A stretch of DNA of 55,481 nt from Levilactobacillus brevis ATCC 14869 = DSM 20054 (GCF_001433855.1 NZ_AZCP01000001.1:47146-102626), one strand, 5' to 3'; positions 1 through 7,018 are shown, counted from the first letter of the stretch. Translations and numbers: made by a program. The notes: a model not told the origin generated them from the sequence alone.

Positions 1-1
1 G

Positions 2-415
2 GCTAAGGTAATGATTGGTGATAATATAATTTATCGTAATTCAGACGGATGGTTTCCATTGGAGATGGGACCTAATGTAGGAGGATTTTTGCTTGGTAAA
101 ATTGATGAGTCTAATAGTCAACTTCTAGTGGTTGGTGCCGCTTCTACTAAGCTGGATGACTACCAGATAATTGCTTGTGCAAATTCAGAGTTCAAGTTCA
201 ATTTTTCAGGCGAGTTCGGTGCTGGTGGGTTATATAACGATACGAATGGAGCCCCCAGAAATATTGACTTGAAGTCGGATAATTCAGGAAACATGGTTGG
301 ACATAGTTCTTCGTATTTCAGTGGCGAAATTGGTTGGTCACTAACCTTTCGGAATGGAAAGAATCGTAGTGATGGCGATATGACGCCAGCAAAGTTTCCA
401 ATTGTTTTATTATAG
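2..415 (+). CDS. Prophage structural protein, C-terminal part
   Basis: The frame is open to the left edge, and the first ATG inside it (position 11) has no well-spaced ribosome binding site, so this is probably the C-terminal 137 residues of a longer protein. The visible part is rich in Gly, Asn and Ser with alternating hydrophobic residues, which fits a beta-rich tail, baseplate or receptor-binding domain. It lies just upstream of small late genes and the lysis cassette, where tail fibre or baseplate genes normally sit. I do not recognise the family. A stop at 413-415 is followed by a good AGGAGG site for the next micro-ORF. Confidence 0.55.
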   Translation, partial: AKVMIGDNIIYRNSDGWFPLEMGPNVGGFLLGKIDESNSQLLVVGAASTKLDDYQIIACANSEFKFNFSGEFGAGGLYNDTNGAPRNIDLKSDNSGNMVGHSSSYFSGEIGWSLTFRNGKNRSDGDMTPAKFPIVLL

Positions 416-425
416 GAGGAAAAAC

Positions 426-523
426 ATGAACATTAAATTCACAAGCTTCAAAAATATTCGGGGGGGGGCACTCCCCAACTTTCACTAACTAATCAACTAG
501 CACCTCAGAGATGGGGTGTGTAG
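426..523 (+). CDS. Micro-ORF with 9-G tract, probably frameshifted
   Basis: An ATG at 426 follows a strong AGGAGG site. In frame the ORF has only 20 codons and stops at 486-488. It contains nine consecutive G residues (460-468). If the ribosome slips back one base there, or one G is added, the frame stays open to the TAG at 521-523, giving a 32-residue peptide. That peptide resembles the intact 32-residue ORF at 1020 (both start Met, have Phe near residue 4-5, then Asn-Ile/Val-Arg-Gly-Gly and a Ser-Leu-Thr stretch). The shifted stop lies 2 bases before the next start, as expected for translational coupling. Function unknown; expression as 32 residues is inferred. Confidence 0.45.
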
Positions 524-525
524 CA

Positions 526-1005
526 ATGACACTAATAGTGAATGGCGAAGAAGCGTATAAAGTTCTGATTGGTGGCGATACATTCATCGACCAAAAGGGA
601 GTATGGCTACCGTGCACAGTTGGGCCGAGTTTTACTGGAATACCAATTTTAATGCACTATGATGCCAGTACAGGGGTCACATCGTTTACCGGTCAGATTT
701 ATACGACCTGGTATCAAGATAAAACGCCTTTCACGTCTAAAATAATTACTCTTCCAGAAGGATTCCATTTTACGGAGATTGATAAGAAAATCTTTTGGGG
801 ACAGGCCAGTGGTTTGAGTGAGTGGAACGGAAATACAAACTATCCATTAGTATTAAGCGATAGGACGATTTCTACGGCACCTATCAAATGGCCGTTTTCA
901 GCGGCTATTAATTCTGTAATAATGGCTTTGAGTTTTAGTCTTGTAATTCCTGGAAGTGTAGAATCCTCACATAATTGGAGCACAACAACAGTTGCACCAG
1001 ACTAG
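526..1005 (+). CDS. Phage small structural protein, copy 1 of a tandem pair
   Basis: A 159-residue protein. I start it at 526 rather than the upstream ATG at 511 because the N-terminus then aligns with the paralogue at 1115: both begin Met-Thr-Leu-Ile/Leu-Val, then Lys-Val/Ile-Leu-Ile-Gly, then Gly-x-Trp-Leu-x-Cys. A second shared block is Leu-Pro-Glu/Lys-Gly-Phe-His/Lys-Phe. No signal peptide or membrane span is seen; it looks beta-rich. It is preceded by the micro-ORF at 426, so micro-ORF plus 160-residue protein forms a module that occurs twice in a row. The position between tail and lysis genes suggests a virion decoration, baseplate or host-interaction role, but the function is unknown. 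Confidence 0.65.
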   Translation: MTLIVNGEEAYKVLIGGDTFIDQKGVWLPCTVGPSFTGIPILMHYDASTGVTSFTGQIYTTWYQDKTPFTSKIITLPEGFHFTEIDKKIFWGQASGLSEWNGNTNYPLVLSDRTISTAPIKWPFSAAINSVIMALSFSLVIPGSVESSHNWSTTTVAPD

Positions 1006-1019
1006 AAAGGATGACAAGA

Positions 1020-1118
1020 ATGGATAAATTCACAATCAGAACGAATGTTCGGGGGGGTAAATCCCTTACTTCACTAACTTCTAAGGGGTTTTTACCTGTT
1101 GGAGGTGGTCTGCTATGA
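1020..1118 (+). CDS. Micro-ORF of 32 codons, intact copy
   Basis: ATG at 1020 is preceded by an AAAGGATGA-type site. The ORF runs in frame through a seven-G tract (1051-1057) to a TGA at 1116-1118 that overlaps the ATG of the next gene in an ATGA arrangement, so the two are probably translationally coupled. It contains its own GGAGGTGG site for the next gene. It pairs with the micro-ORF at 426, which has nine Gs and is out of frame. It is too small for a family call; it may be a real peptide or only a coupling device. Confidence 0.5.
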   Translation: MDKFTIRTNVRGGKSLTSLTSKGFLPVGGGLL

Positions 1119-1597
1119 CACTTCTGGTAGGTGGAAAAGAAGTGACCAAAATACTGATTGGTACTGATGAGTTTTCCCAACTGGATTATGAGGGCACATG
1201 GTTAGAATGTCCTGATGAGGGAGTTGAGGGGCAAGACTTTAAGGGTCAAACTCTTATGAAGTGGGACGCGGCAACTAATACCGCAACATTCAAAAGTAAT
1301 GCTACCGTTAATCTGCCGTCGTACTACAACCCTAATTCGCCAGCAAGCAGATTAGCCATCACCTTACCCAAAGGATTCAAATTCTTGGATAACGGCACTA
1401 CCGCAACATTTTATGGTCACTATTCAATGCTTGGTGTCGCAACACAATCCGCAAAAATATCAGTTCAGGATAATAAGCTGTATTGCCAAGTTACGAACAA
1501 TTATCAAAATAGCAACCCAATTTTTCTTTATAAGATTACTAGCGACGGTCTCGTTACTTTCGACAGCGAGACAACTTTCAAAGTTGAGAAAATCTAA
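1115..1597 (+). CDS. Phage small structural protein, copy 2 of a tandem pair
   Basis: A 160-residue protein with a strong GGAGGTGG site and a start overlapping the stop of the micro-ORF. It is clearly homologous to the protein at 526 over the first about 30 residues and again around the Leu-Pro-Lys-Gly-Phe block near residue 90. The C-terminal third has diverged from copy 1, which may mean a variable surface-exposed part. It is soluble and beta-rich, with no catalytic motif I recognise. A role in the virion tip or host interaction is inferred only from position next to the tail and lysis genes. Confidence 0.7.
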   Translation: MTLLVGGKEVTKILIGTDEFSQLDYEGTWLECPDEGVEGQDFKGQTLMKWDAATNTATFKSNATVNLPSYYNPNSPASRLAITLPKGFKFLDNGTTATFYGHYSMLGVATQSAKISVQDNKLYCQVTNNYQNSNPIFLYKITSDGLVTFDSETTFKVEKI

Positions 1598-1609
1598 GGA
1601 GTGATTTTT

Positions 1610-2080
1610 ATGGCAAAAACAGTGCCAGTATATGTCAGCGTCAATGCGGATAATAACACGATTACCGAGCAACCAGCCGTTGAAGCGGCGGACGGCCTAA
1701 TCGAAATGTGGGTGACTCCTGTCATGCAGGAGTACATCATTCGCAATTGGAACAAGTACCTAGTGGTAGATGGAATTTTCAAGCGGACGGTAGATACACT
1801 GCCTGACTTAAGCACCGACTACTTGATCCATCAAAACGAGGTGTTACAAGGCCAACTTCAAGCGTCGGCCTCCGACCTAAAACAGGCCAAGCAGGATGCT
1901 GCTAATGCATTGGCTGAAAATAAGGAATTGAAGTCAGCTAACGAACTCACCCAGCAAGGGCTGATGGAAGCTGTCGATTACTTATCTTCACAACTAACAC
2001 CGGCTAGCACCACGACTGGCACTGATTCAACTGCAACAAGTTCAGCGGCTCCAGCCAGTTCAGCAGCAAGTGAATCCTAG
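1610..2080 (+). CDS. Phage protein with C-terminal coiled coil and Ser/Thr/Ala tail
   Basis: A 156-residue protein. ATG at 1610 is chosen because an AAGGAG site ends 9 bases before it; the in-frame GTG at 1601 would sit on that site. Residues 1-75 form a compact, probably beta-containing domain with several Trp and Pro. Residues about 80-125 are Gln/Ala/Lys/Glu-rich and heptad-like, suggesting a coiled coil. The last about 28 residues are almost only Ser, Thr, Ala and Pro, a flexible tail. It lies in the late operon between the paired proteins and the CD1375-like genes. A structural or assembly role is likely but the family is not recognised. Confidence 0.65.
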   Translation: MAKTVPVYVSVNADNNTITEQPAVEAADGLIEMWVTPVMQEYIIRNWNKYLVVDGIFKRTVDTLPDLSTDYLIHQNEVLQGQLQASASDLKQAKQDAANALAENKELKSANELTQQGLMEAVDYLSSQLTPASTTTGTDSTATSSAAPASSAASES

Positions 2081-2092
2081 GAGGTGATGGCA

Positions 2093-2224
2093 ATGGAATA
2101 TTCTGCATTGGCGCAGATTTACGCGCAAGCAATTATTGATGGCACACGGACTATTGAAGCCGTACCAGTCCCGTTTCGGTCTGATACACAAGCCGTTTTG
2201 ACGCAGTTACAATCAAACAAATAA
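2093..2224 (+). CDS. CD1375-like small phage protein, copy 1
   Basis: A 43-residue ORF with a GGAGGTGATGG site. It has the pattern seen in the CD1375 family of small late-phage proteins: Ile-Tyr-Ala near residue 9, then Ile-Ile-Asp-Gly-x-Arg-Thr-Ile-Glu-x-Val-Pro, then an amphipathic helix ending in Leu-Gln-Ser-Asn. These proteins are common just before holin genes in Firmicutes phages; their role is not established. A second, longer copy follows immediately. Confidence 0.6.
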   Translation: MEYSALAQIYAQAIIDGTRTIEAVPVPFRSDTQAVLTQLQSNK

Positions 2225-2238
2225 GGAGATAATAAACT

Positions 2239-2409
2239 ATGTTAAACTTTAAATTTTCAGCTTTAGCCGCTATCTATGCCGCCAACGTTTTGGACGGTGG
2301 TCGTACTATTGAAGAAGTCCCAGCTTACTTGCAGGACGATGTGAAAAATGTCCTTGGCTCCGCAAAAAACTCTACCAGCACCGATTCATCTTCTACGCCT
2401 GTGGCCTAG
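2239..2409 (+). CDS. CD1375-like small phage protein, copy 2
   Basis: A 56-residue ORF with a TAAGGAG site 13 bases before the ATG. It shares the core of the preceding gene: Ala-Ile-Tyr-Ala, Asp-Gly-Gly-Arg-Thr-Ile-Glu-Glu-Val-Pro, then Leu-Gln-Asp-Asp-Val-Lys. It adds a hydrophobic N-terminus (Leu-Asn-Phe-Lys-Phe-Ser-Ala-Leu) and a Ser/Thr-rich tail. The two genes are a tandem duplication that has diverged. Same family and same uncertainty about function as its neighbour. Confidence 0.6.
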   Translation: MLNFKFSALAAIYAANVLDGGRTIEEVPAYLQDDVKNVLGSAKNSTSTDSSSTPVA

Positions 2410-2465
2410 GATTGATGATTGGTGCTTTTTTGATGGGATTTTTTGTGGGAAAGAGATGATGTAGT

Positions 2466-2870
2466 ATGCCACCAACCCCTTTTGGGTGGTCGCTCGTGAT
2501 AGGCGCTGCTTCGCGTATGGTTGATAACCCGTTTATCGAAGCGTTCCTATGGGCGGTTATGGCCGACCTGTTGACGGGGATTGTTAAATCCTTTTCACCG
2601 CGCGCTAAACACAAGGCAGACAGCTCAATCGGGCTGTATGGCCTCGCTAAACATTTGTTAATCATGCTTTTAGTAATTACTATTTATCCAGTTTTGGACG
2701 TTCTCGGATTTGATACCATTTCAAATTCAGTCGTCCTTTTTTATATCGCAGAGTATGCCATTTCAATTCTAGAAAACCTTGAAGTCATGGGTTTCCCGAT
2801 TCCTGACTTTTTGCGAATTCGATTTAAAAAGATGGCTGAAAATATTGGAAAGGAAAATGATAAAAAATGA
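2466..2870 (+). CDS. Phage holin (family 4, toxin-secretion type)
   Basis: A 134-residue membrane protein with about three hydrophobic segments: around residues 8-18 and 24-42, residues 60-80 and residues 85-105. It matches the pattern of family 4 (Cph1/TcdE-type) holins: Ala-Val-Met-Ala-Asp-Leu-Leu-Thr-Gly in the first half, a conserved Ser-Ser-x-Gly-Leu-Tyr-Gly-Leu-Ala-Lys loop, and a charged Lys-rich tail. Holins make the membrane hole that releases the endolysin at lysis. The stop overlaps the start of the next holin (ATGA), so the two are coupled. The SD (GGAAAGAG) is modest, which would suit low holin expression. Confidence 0.8.
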   Translation: MPPTPFGWSLVIGAASRMVDNPFIEAFLWAVMADLLTGIVKSFSPRAKHKADSSIGLYGLAKHLLIMLLVITIYPVLDVLGFDTISNSVVLFYIAEYAISILENLEVMGFPIPDFLRIRFKKMAENIGKENDKK

Positions 2871-3382
2871 ATATCACCAAAATTATCCAATTGTTGAGCG
2901 ATACCGGTATTTTAGGCATCGTTATCTTTTTGTTTGTAGCATGGTTCAATCGAATTAATCCAGCCGTAAAAACTAAGATTGCATCCAATAAATCCGCCAA
3001 CCAGCGTGAAGTTCTTGGTCTACTGGACAATCTGGCAAGCAATGCGGTTCATCTGCTGTCGGCATCTTATGAAATGCCTGGCGATGAAAAGCGGGAAAAA
3101 GCTGTTGCAGATGTCACCAGTCAGCTTAACGGTTTAGGTCATAATGTTGATCCAGCTATTATCTCAGCTGCTATCGAAAAGGCCTATCAATTGATGACCA
3201 CTCAAAACACTGTGGCACAAGAGAAACAAGTCAAATTTGATGAGGGTCAGGCGGCCACAGAGCAAGCGTTCGCAGATAAAGAGGTACAATTGGCCGAACA
3301 GAAAGCTAAGGCTGATGCTGTAGTCGCTCCCTTAAATGTCCCGGCTACTACTCAAGCCCCAACGGATGGAGATGCTAAGTAA
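2867..3382 (+). CDS. Phage holin, LLH family
   Basis: A 171-residue protein with one N-terminal transmembrane segment (about residues 12-27) and a long soluble, Ala/Gln/Glu/Lys-rich C-terminal part that looks helical. This layout and the Leu-Leu-Asp-Asn-Leu-Ala-x-Asn-Ala-Val block match LLH-family holins of lactobacillus and Listeria phages. The start overlaps the previous holin and the stop overlaps the endolysin start (TAATG), so holin, holin and lysin are translated as a unit. It may act as a second holin or as antiholin/partner to the gene at 2466. Confidence 0.8.
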   Translation: MNITKIIQLLSDTGILGIVIFLFVAWFNRINPAVKTKIASNKSANQREVLGLLDNLASNAVHLLSASYEMPGDEKREKAVADVTSQLNGLGHNVDPAIISAAIEKAYQLMTTQNTVAQEKQVKFDEGQAATEQAFADKEVQLAEQKAKADAVVAPLNVPATTQAPTDGDAK

Positions 3383-4434
3383 TGCCCCGATTAGATATGG
3401 TCGATACGTCAAATAATAACGGAATCATGACTAAAGCTAATTGGCTATCGATGAAAAAATATGGTGTCCGCGCGATGGTCGCAAAGCTATCGGAGGGCAC
3501 TTTTTTTACGGACCAAACAGCTAAGACAAGTATCCGAAACGCAGTCAAAGCCCGTTTGCACGTCAACGGCTATCACTTTGCGCGGTTCACTACTGTGGCG
3601 GGAGCCAAGGCAGAAGCTCAGATGGCGGCTCGCTGTGCGTTCAACGCGGGACTCGGTAAAGATGCAGTGATTGTGTTGGACTTTGAAGCTACTAACTCCG
3701 GTTGGTCACGAAACGCTGCGATCATTAAAGCATGGGTTGCTGAGGTTAAGCGCATGGGTTATCCCAAGACCGATGTCTACACCATGGGGTCTTGGACCAA
3801 CTCAATGCCACTCAACAATTCGAGTCGTGGTGGGTGGATTGCCAATTACCCGTCAAACCCTGCTGGGCTAAAGCTTTATGGTAGTTATAATGGTTGGCAG
3901 TGGACCAGTACCCATAAATTCCCCGGGTGCTATGGTGGCTTCGATGTGTCCCAAATGTACTCAAACTACTACTATGGCACTACCACTCATGTAGCTAAGC
4001 CGAAGAAGGCCATCTACTACCGGTATAATCCCAAGATGATCTACGCCAGGACAGCTATCAATCGGTACAAGGATGTTGCTTTCAAGTATAAAGTGGACAA
4101 CTTCCCGGCCGGCACCGTATTTGCGATCGCCAAAGTAGTGACCTATGGCAAGATTACTCGCTTCCAATTGTCTAACGGTTATTACATCACGTCTAACCAG
4201 GACAACGTCAATCGCTTATACTATTCTGTTGATGGCGGCGTCAAACGAGTAAAGTCTGTACGCGGCACTCATCGGTACAAAGATAAGGCCCTCAAACATG
4301 TTGTGGACTGGCAGCCAGCCGGCACTGAATTTGATGTCGCTAAGATCGTCAAGTATGGAGATACAACTCGGATTCAGTTGGCTAATGGATTATTTATTAG
4401 TGGCAACAAAAAGATTAACAAATTTGTCAAATAA
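3382..4434 (+). CDS. Endolysin: GH25 muramidase with DUF5776 repeats
   Basis: A 350-residue lysin. Residues 1-200 form a GH25 lysozyme domain: Asp-Met-Val-Asp-Thr-Ser at the N-terminus, the catalytic Asp-Phe-Glu at about 100-102, and the closing Gln-Trp-Thr and Phe-Asp-Val-Ser-Gln motifs. It should cut the glycan between MurNAc and GlcNAc. Residues about 225-350 carry two copies of a DUF5776-type repeat (Thr-Arg-Phe/Ile-Gln-Leu-Ser/Ala-Asn-Gly, then Ile-x-Ser/Gly-Asn), a module common in lactobacillus surface proteins and presumably wall binding. There is no signal peptide, so export depends on the holins. The chromosomal surface protein at 29317 ends with the same kind of repeat. Confidence 0.9.
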   Translation: MPRLDMVDTSNNNGIMTKANWLSMKKYGVRAMVAKLSEGTFFTDQTAKTSIRNAVKARLHVNGYHFARFTTVAGAKAEAQMAARCAFNAGLGKDAVIVLDFEATNSGWSRNAAIIKAWVAEVKRMGYPKTDVYTMGSWTNSMPLNNSSRGGWIANYPSNPAGLKLYGSYNGWQWTSTHKFPGCYGGFDVSQMYSNYYYGTTTHVAKPKKAIYYRYNPKMIYARTAINRYKDVAFKYKVDNFPAGTVFAIAKVVTYGKITRFQLSNGYYITSNQDNVNRLYYSVDGGVKRVKSVRGTHRYKDKALKHVVDWQPAGTEFDVAKIVKYGDTTRIQLANGLFISGNKKINKFVK

Positions 4435-4477
4435 GCGTATAGTACAAGATATACCTGTACGTTACTGATTTAGAAAA

Positions 4478-4512
4478 GGCGCTCACTCCTAACGGGGGTG
4501 GGCGCTTTTTTT
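4478..4512 (+). terminator. Terminator after the endolysin
   Basis: GGCGCTCACTCC pairs (with G-U pairs) with GGGGTGGGCGC across a short AAC-type loop and is followed by seven Ts. It closes the prophage late operon. Confidence 0.8.
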
Positions 4513-4670
4513 GTACAATATCAATATAAATCTTGATATTACGCTGTAACTAATGGCTATGTTGTATTTGAATTTGTGGGATAATGAGCAAAATACTTGC
4601 ATCATTTTTTTCTAATGTTTAAGCTTACCTTGAGAAAGGGAATTATTAAATATCAGAAAGGAGTTTTTAT

Positions 4671-4928
4671 ATGTTTGGATGGCTATGGTCAATTATTGTT
4701 GGAGCTATTATTGGGGTTATCGCAGGAGCTATCACAAATAAAGGTGGATCAATGGGGTGGATTGCTAATATTTTAGCCGGTCTTATTGGTTCTTGGTTAG
4801 GTCAATCATTACTGGGAACTTGGGGACCATCTTTAGCAGGAATGGCTTTAGTTCCATCAATTTTAGGTGCTATTATCTTGGTTTTGATTGTTTCAACAAT
4901 CTTTGGTATGCGTGGCAAGACCAAATAA
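4671..4928 (+). CDS. GlsB/YeaQ/YmgE-family stress membrane protein
   Basis: An 85-residue protein with three hydrophobic, Gly-rich transmembrane segments. It matches the transglycosylase-associated protein family (GlsB/YeaQ/YmgE): Gly-Ala-Ile-Ile-Gly-Val-Ile-Ala-Gly, then Asn-Ile-Leu-Ala-Gly-Leu-Ile-Gly-Ser-Trp-Leu-Gly-Gln, then a C-terminal hydrophobic segment and basic tail. It is first in an operon with AmaP, a DUF2273 protein and two Asp23 proteins, the usual general-stress/envelope cluster of lactobacilli and enterococci. The SD is AAAGGAG. The exact biochemical role is not known. Confidence 0.85.
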   Translation: MFGWLWSIIVGAIIGVIAGAITNKGGSMGWIANILAGLIGSWLGQSLLGTWGPSLAGMALVPSILGAIILVLIVSTIFGMRGKTK

Positions 4929-4940
4929 GGTGGTGATTCA

Positions 4941-5486
4941 ATGCGACGAGGGAATAAGGTGCTTTTAACTATTTTGGGCCTAATTCTACTAGCTTTGGCT
5001 GTCCTTCAAATCGGTTGGTGGTTACCGATCCCGGGTCTTTCGGCATGGAGTACAGATGTAAGTTATACTCAAATGTTCTGGTTAAAATATGCTTTGGCTG
5101 GAGCAGTAATCATTGTTGGAATCGTTGGTCTAGTATTTATGATGATGGGCATCTTCAAACCAATTCGTGAGAAGCAATGGCAATTTACTAATCAAATTGG
5201 AATGTTGGAAGTACCTCAAGCTGCGATAGAAAAGGCATTACGCCAACAATTGGCTGAACAAGTTGGCGTAATTGACCCACAAGTAACAATAAAATTATTA
5301 CGTCACAAACGGGTTCGAATGAAAGCTGTGGCTCAGGTTAGTTCAGCAGATCAAATTGACTCGTTGGCAGAACAGGCTGAACAAGTGATTGAAAACTATT
5401 TACAGCGGCAGTTAGATTTGACGGTCACCAAACCAGTCGTTCAGCTATCACCAGTTGATAGAAAACAGCATGTATCAGTTGTGTAA
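4941..5486 (+). CDS. amaP: Alkaline shock response membrane anchor AmaP
   Basis: A 181-residue protein with two N-terminal transmembrane segments (about residues 7-27 and 48-72) followed by a cytoplasmic domain. The order (GlsB-like, this protein, DUF2273, Asp23) and the length match AmaP, which tethers Asp23 at the membrane in staphylococci. The soluble part (residues about 85-165) has the Glu-Val-Pro-Gln-Ala-Ala-Ile-Glu-Lys-Ala-Leu segment and a beta-alpha pattern like Asp23 itself. It starts 12 bases after the previous stop with a GGTGGTGATT site. Confidence 0.85.
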   Translation: MRRGNKVLLTILGLILLALAVLQIGWWLPIPGLSAWSTDVSYTQMFWLKYALAGAVIIVGIVGLVFMMMGIFKPIREKQWQFTNQIGMLEVPQAAIEKALRQQLAEQVGVIDPQVTIKLLRHKRVRMKAVAQVSSADQIDSLAEQAEQVIENYLQRQLDLTVTKPVVQLSPVDRKQHVSVV

Positions 5487-5504
5487 GGTAAAGGAGGTAG
5501 TGCC

Positions 5505-5687
5505 ATGAGCAACGGTGCATATGGAGCACTATGGGGCCTAGTTTTAGGACTCGTATGGGTCTTTCAAAGCTTTCCCGCGATGTTGTTAGTTGCAGCAGCT
5601 GGCCTAGTGGGTTGGGGGGTTGGAAGGTTTGTTCGCATCGATCTGTCAGCTCTAGGTAAACGGATTGAGCAACTCTTGTCAAGATAA
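5505..5687 (+). CDS. DUF2273 small membrane protein
   Basis: A 60-residue protein with two adjacent hydrophobic segments (about residues 6-22 and 24-42) and a basic amphipathic tail. The size, Gly-Ala-Leu-Trp-Gly-Leu-Val-Leu-Gly start and position between amaP and asp23 identify it as the DUF2273 protein of asp23 operons. It probably sits in the membrane with AmaP. A strong AAAGGAGG site precedes the ATG. Confidence 0.85.
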   Translation: MSNGAYGALWGLVLGLVWVFQSFPAMLLVAAAGLVGWGVGRFVRIDLSALGKRIEQLLSR

Positions 5688-5702
5688 TTAAGGAGGGGTC
5701 TT

Positions 5703-6122
5703 ATGACCACGGAAAACACAAAATTGACCACAAAATTGACATTTGAAGATGATGTAATTAAGAAGATTGCCGGATTAGCATCACGTAATATTGATGGTGT
5801 TTTGGCGTTAGAAGGCGGTATGATTAGTAATCTGACAAATCGCTTTCGTAGTGATTCTGATCCAACTCAAGGGGTCGAAGCACAAGTTGGTGAGAAACAA
5901 GTTGCATTGGATATGACAATTACCGTTGAATACGGTAAAGATATGCGCCAAATCTTTAATCAGCTTTGCCAGCGTGTACAACAAGATGTCGAGCGATTCA
6001 CTGGATTAGAAGTAGTTGATATCAAAGTTCATATCAATGATGTGATGAGTAAACAGGAATGGCAGGAACAAGCATCTGGTAAACCAAATTCAACAGTTGA
6101 CACTGATACTAAAATTAAATAG
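5703..6122 (+). CDS. asp23: Asp23/Gls24-family envelope stress protein, copy 1
   Basis: A 139-residue soluble protein with the Asp23/Gls24 signature: Leu-Thr-Phe-Glu-Asp-Asp-Val-Ile-Lys-Lys-Ile-Ala-Gly near residue 15, Val-Glu-Tyr-Gly-Lys-Asp-Met in the middle and Val-Asp-Ile-Lys-Val-His-Ile-Asn-Asp-Val near the end. Asp23 is abundant, forms a layer at the membrane through AmaP and is induced by alkaline or cell-wall stress. Strong AAGGAGGGG site. A second copy follows 17 bases downstream. Confidence 0.9.
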   Translation: MTTENTKLTTKLTFEDDVIKKIAGLASRNIDGVLALEGGMISNLTNRFRSDSDPTQGVEAQVGEKQVALDMTITVEYGKDMRQIFNQLCQRVQQDVERFTGLEVVDIKVHINDVMSKQEWQEQASGKPNSTVDTDTKIK

Positions 6123-6139
6123 GTGAGGAGTCGATAGAT

Positions 6140-6544
6140 ATGGATAAACAGTCAGAAACAAAGAAAATAGTTACATTTGATGACACGGTATTGGAAAAAA
6201 TTGCGGGTAAGACTGCCAGTGAAGTCGATGGCGTATTGAGCTTACAAGGAAATCTAATTGATAATTTATCAGATCGACTAACAGCAGGTGATCGGCCACA
6301 ATCAGGAGTCGATATTGATTTGGACGATCAGCAAAAGACGGTGGCTATTGAATTAGACGCTATCTTAGAATACGGTAAACATGCCGAAGAAATTCTCACA
6401 AAAGTAACGAGCAAAATTAGTAGTGCGGTGACAACGATGACCGGTTATCAAGTTACTGAAGTCAAACTTCAAGTTAAAGATATGCTAACTAAGGATGAAT
6501 GGCAGCAACGGCAGCAGTCATCGAGTGATAAGAAGAAAAAATAG
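6140..6544 (+). CDS. Asp23/Gls24-family envelope stress protein, copy 2
   Basis: A 134-residue paralogue of the preceding protein, with Val-Thr-Phe-Asp-Asp-Thr-Val-Leu-Glu-Lys-Ile-Ala-Gly, Leu-Glu-Tyr-Gly-Lys-His-Ala and Val-Lys-Leu-Gln-Val-Lys-Asp-Met at the matching positions. It ends in a run of Lys residues. Two Asp23 paralogues in one operon are common in lactobacilli and may form mixed assemblies. It is the last gene of the operon; a terminator follows at 6612. Confidence 0.9.
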   Translation: MDKQSETKKIVTFDDTVLEKIAGKTASEVDGVLSLQGNLIDNLSDRLTAGDRPQSGVDIDLDDQQKTVAIELDAILEYGKHAEEILTKVTSKISSAVTTMTGYQVTEVKLQVKDMLTKDEWQQRQQSSSDKKKK

Positions 6545-6611
6545 CGATATGATATAAAGTAGGGTATATGGAGCTATTGTTGCGGTATTAGCGAAGAGAT
6601 GTAAAAACGGT

Positions 6612-6643
6612 TAAGAGTTAGTGTGATAGACACTAACTCTTTT
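6612..6643 (+). terminator. Terminator of the asp23 operon
   Basis: A 12-bp perfect stem (AAGAGTTAGTGT / ACACTAACTCTT) with a 5-base loop, ending in a T run. Confidence 0.9.
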
Positions 6644-6818
6644 CGATTCTTCTGATAGAAGACTATTTTTCAATAAAAATTTTGAACGCTGGCTTTGTTC
6701 GCGTATTTTGTTGTCAACATTCCACTTTTATTATCTTTAAATCGTTGCCGAAACATTTTTGTGTAAACTTTTTACAAGGTATATTTATCATGAGAAGTCA
6801 ATGTGCTATACTTTATCT

Positions 6819-6905
6819 TGGCTGTTTTTGTATTATTCATTTCACCCGTAGAAAACGCCGTTATATTCTTCATTTGACTCTAGTCACACATGACTAGAGT
6901 TTTTC
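6819..6905 (+). ncRNA. Candidate short transcript ending in a perfect terminator
   Basis: An extended -10 (TGCTATACT, TATACT at 6807-6812) is followed about 65 bases later by a perfect 10-bp hairpin (ACTCTAGTCA / TGACTAGAGT, 6877-6900) and a T run. No convincing gene lies in between; a 35-codon frame from 6790 has only a weak SD and starts upstream of the predicted transcript start. This could be an orphan sRNA. The evidence is only the promoter-terminator pairing, and the -35 (TTTATC) is poor. Confidence 0.3.
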
Positions 6906-7018
6906 AATTTAAATTTGAGCAATTGGATGCACCACCGTTTTTTATGATAAAAGGCGATCAGTTGTTATTCTTTGCTTATAGTTAATTGAGCTGAACTTAT
7001 TAACCGCCATATTTTCTC

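Larger units (their letters stand above)
1..4512 (+). mobile_element. Right (lysis) end of a prophage
   Basis: A run of tightly packed plus-strand genes, many with start/stop overlaps, goes from a structural-type gene through small accessory proteins and two holins to an endolysin, then a strong terminator. This is the usual late-gene order of lactobacillus siphophages. After the terminator the content changes at once to a housekeeping stress operon, so the right attachment site should lie between about 4435 and 4670. No integrase or left end is in the window and I could not identify attR without the other copy. Confidence 0.85.

Noticed and set aside
2415-2459. 14-codon hydrophobic micro-ORF before the first holin
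   Set aside because: It looks like a single membrane span with a basic end, but it is very short, has no clear SD, and its end doubles as the holin SD. Not enough to call a gene.
6682-6897. 71-codon ORF after the asp23 operon
   Set aside because: No SD, Cys- and His-rich composition unlike the neighbours, and it runs into a perfect terminator.
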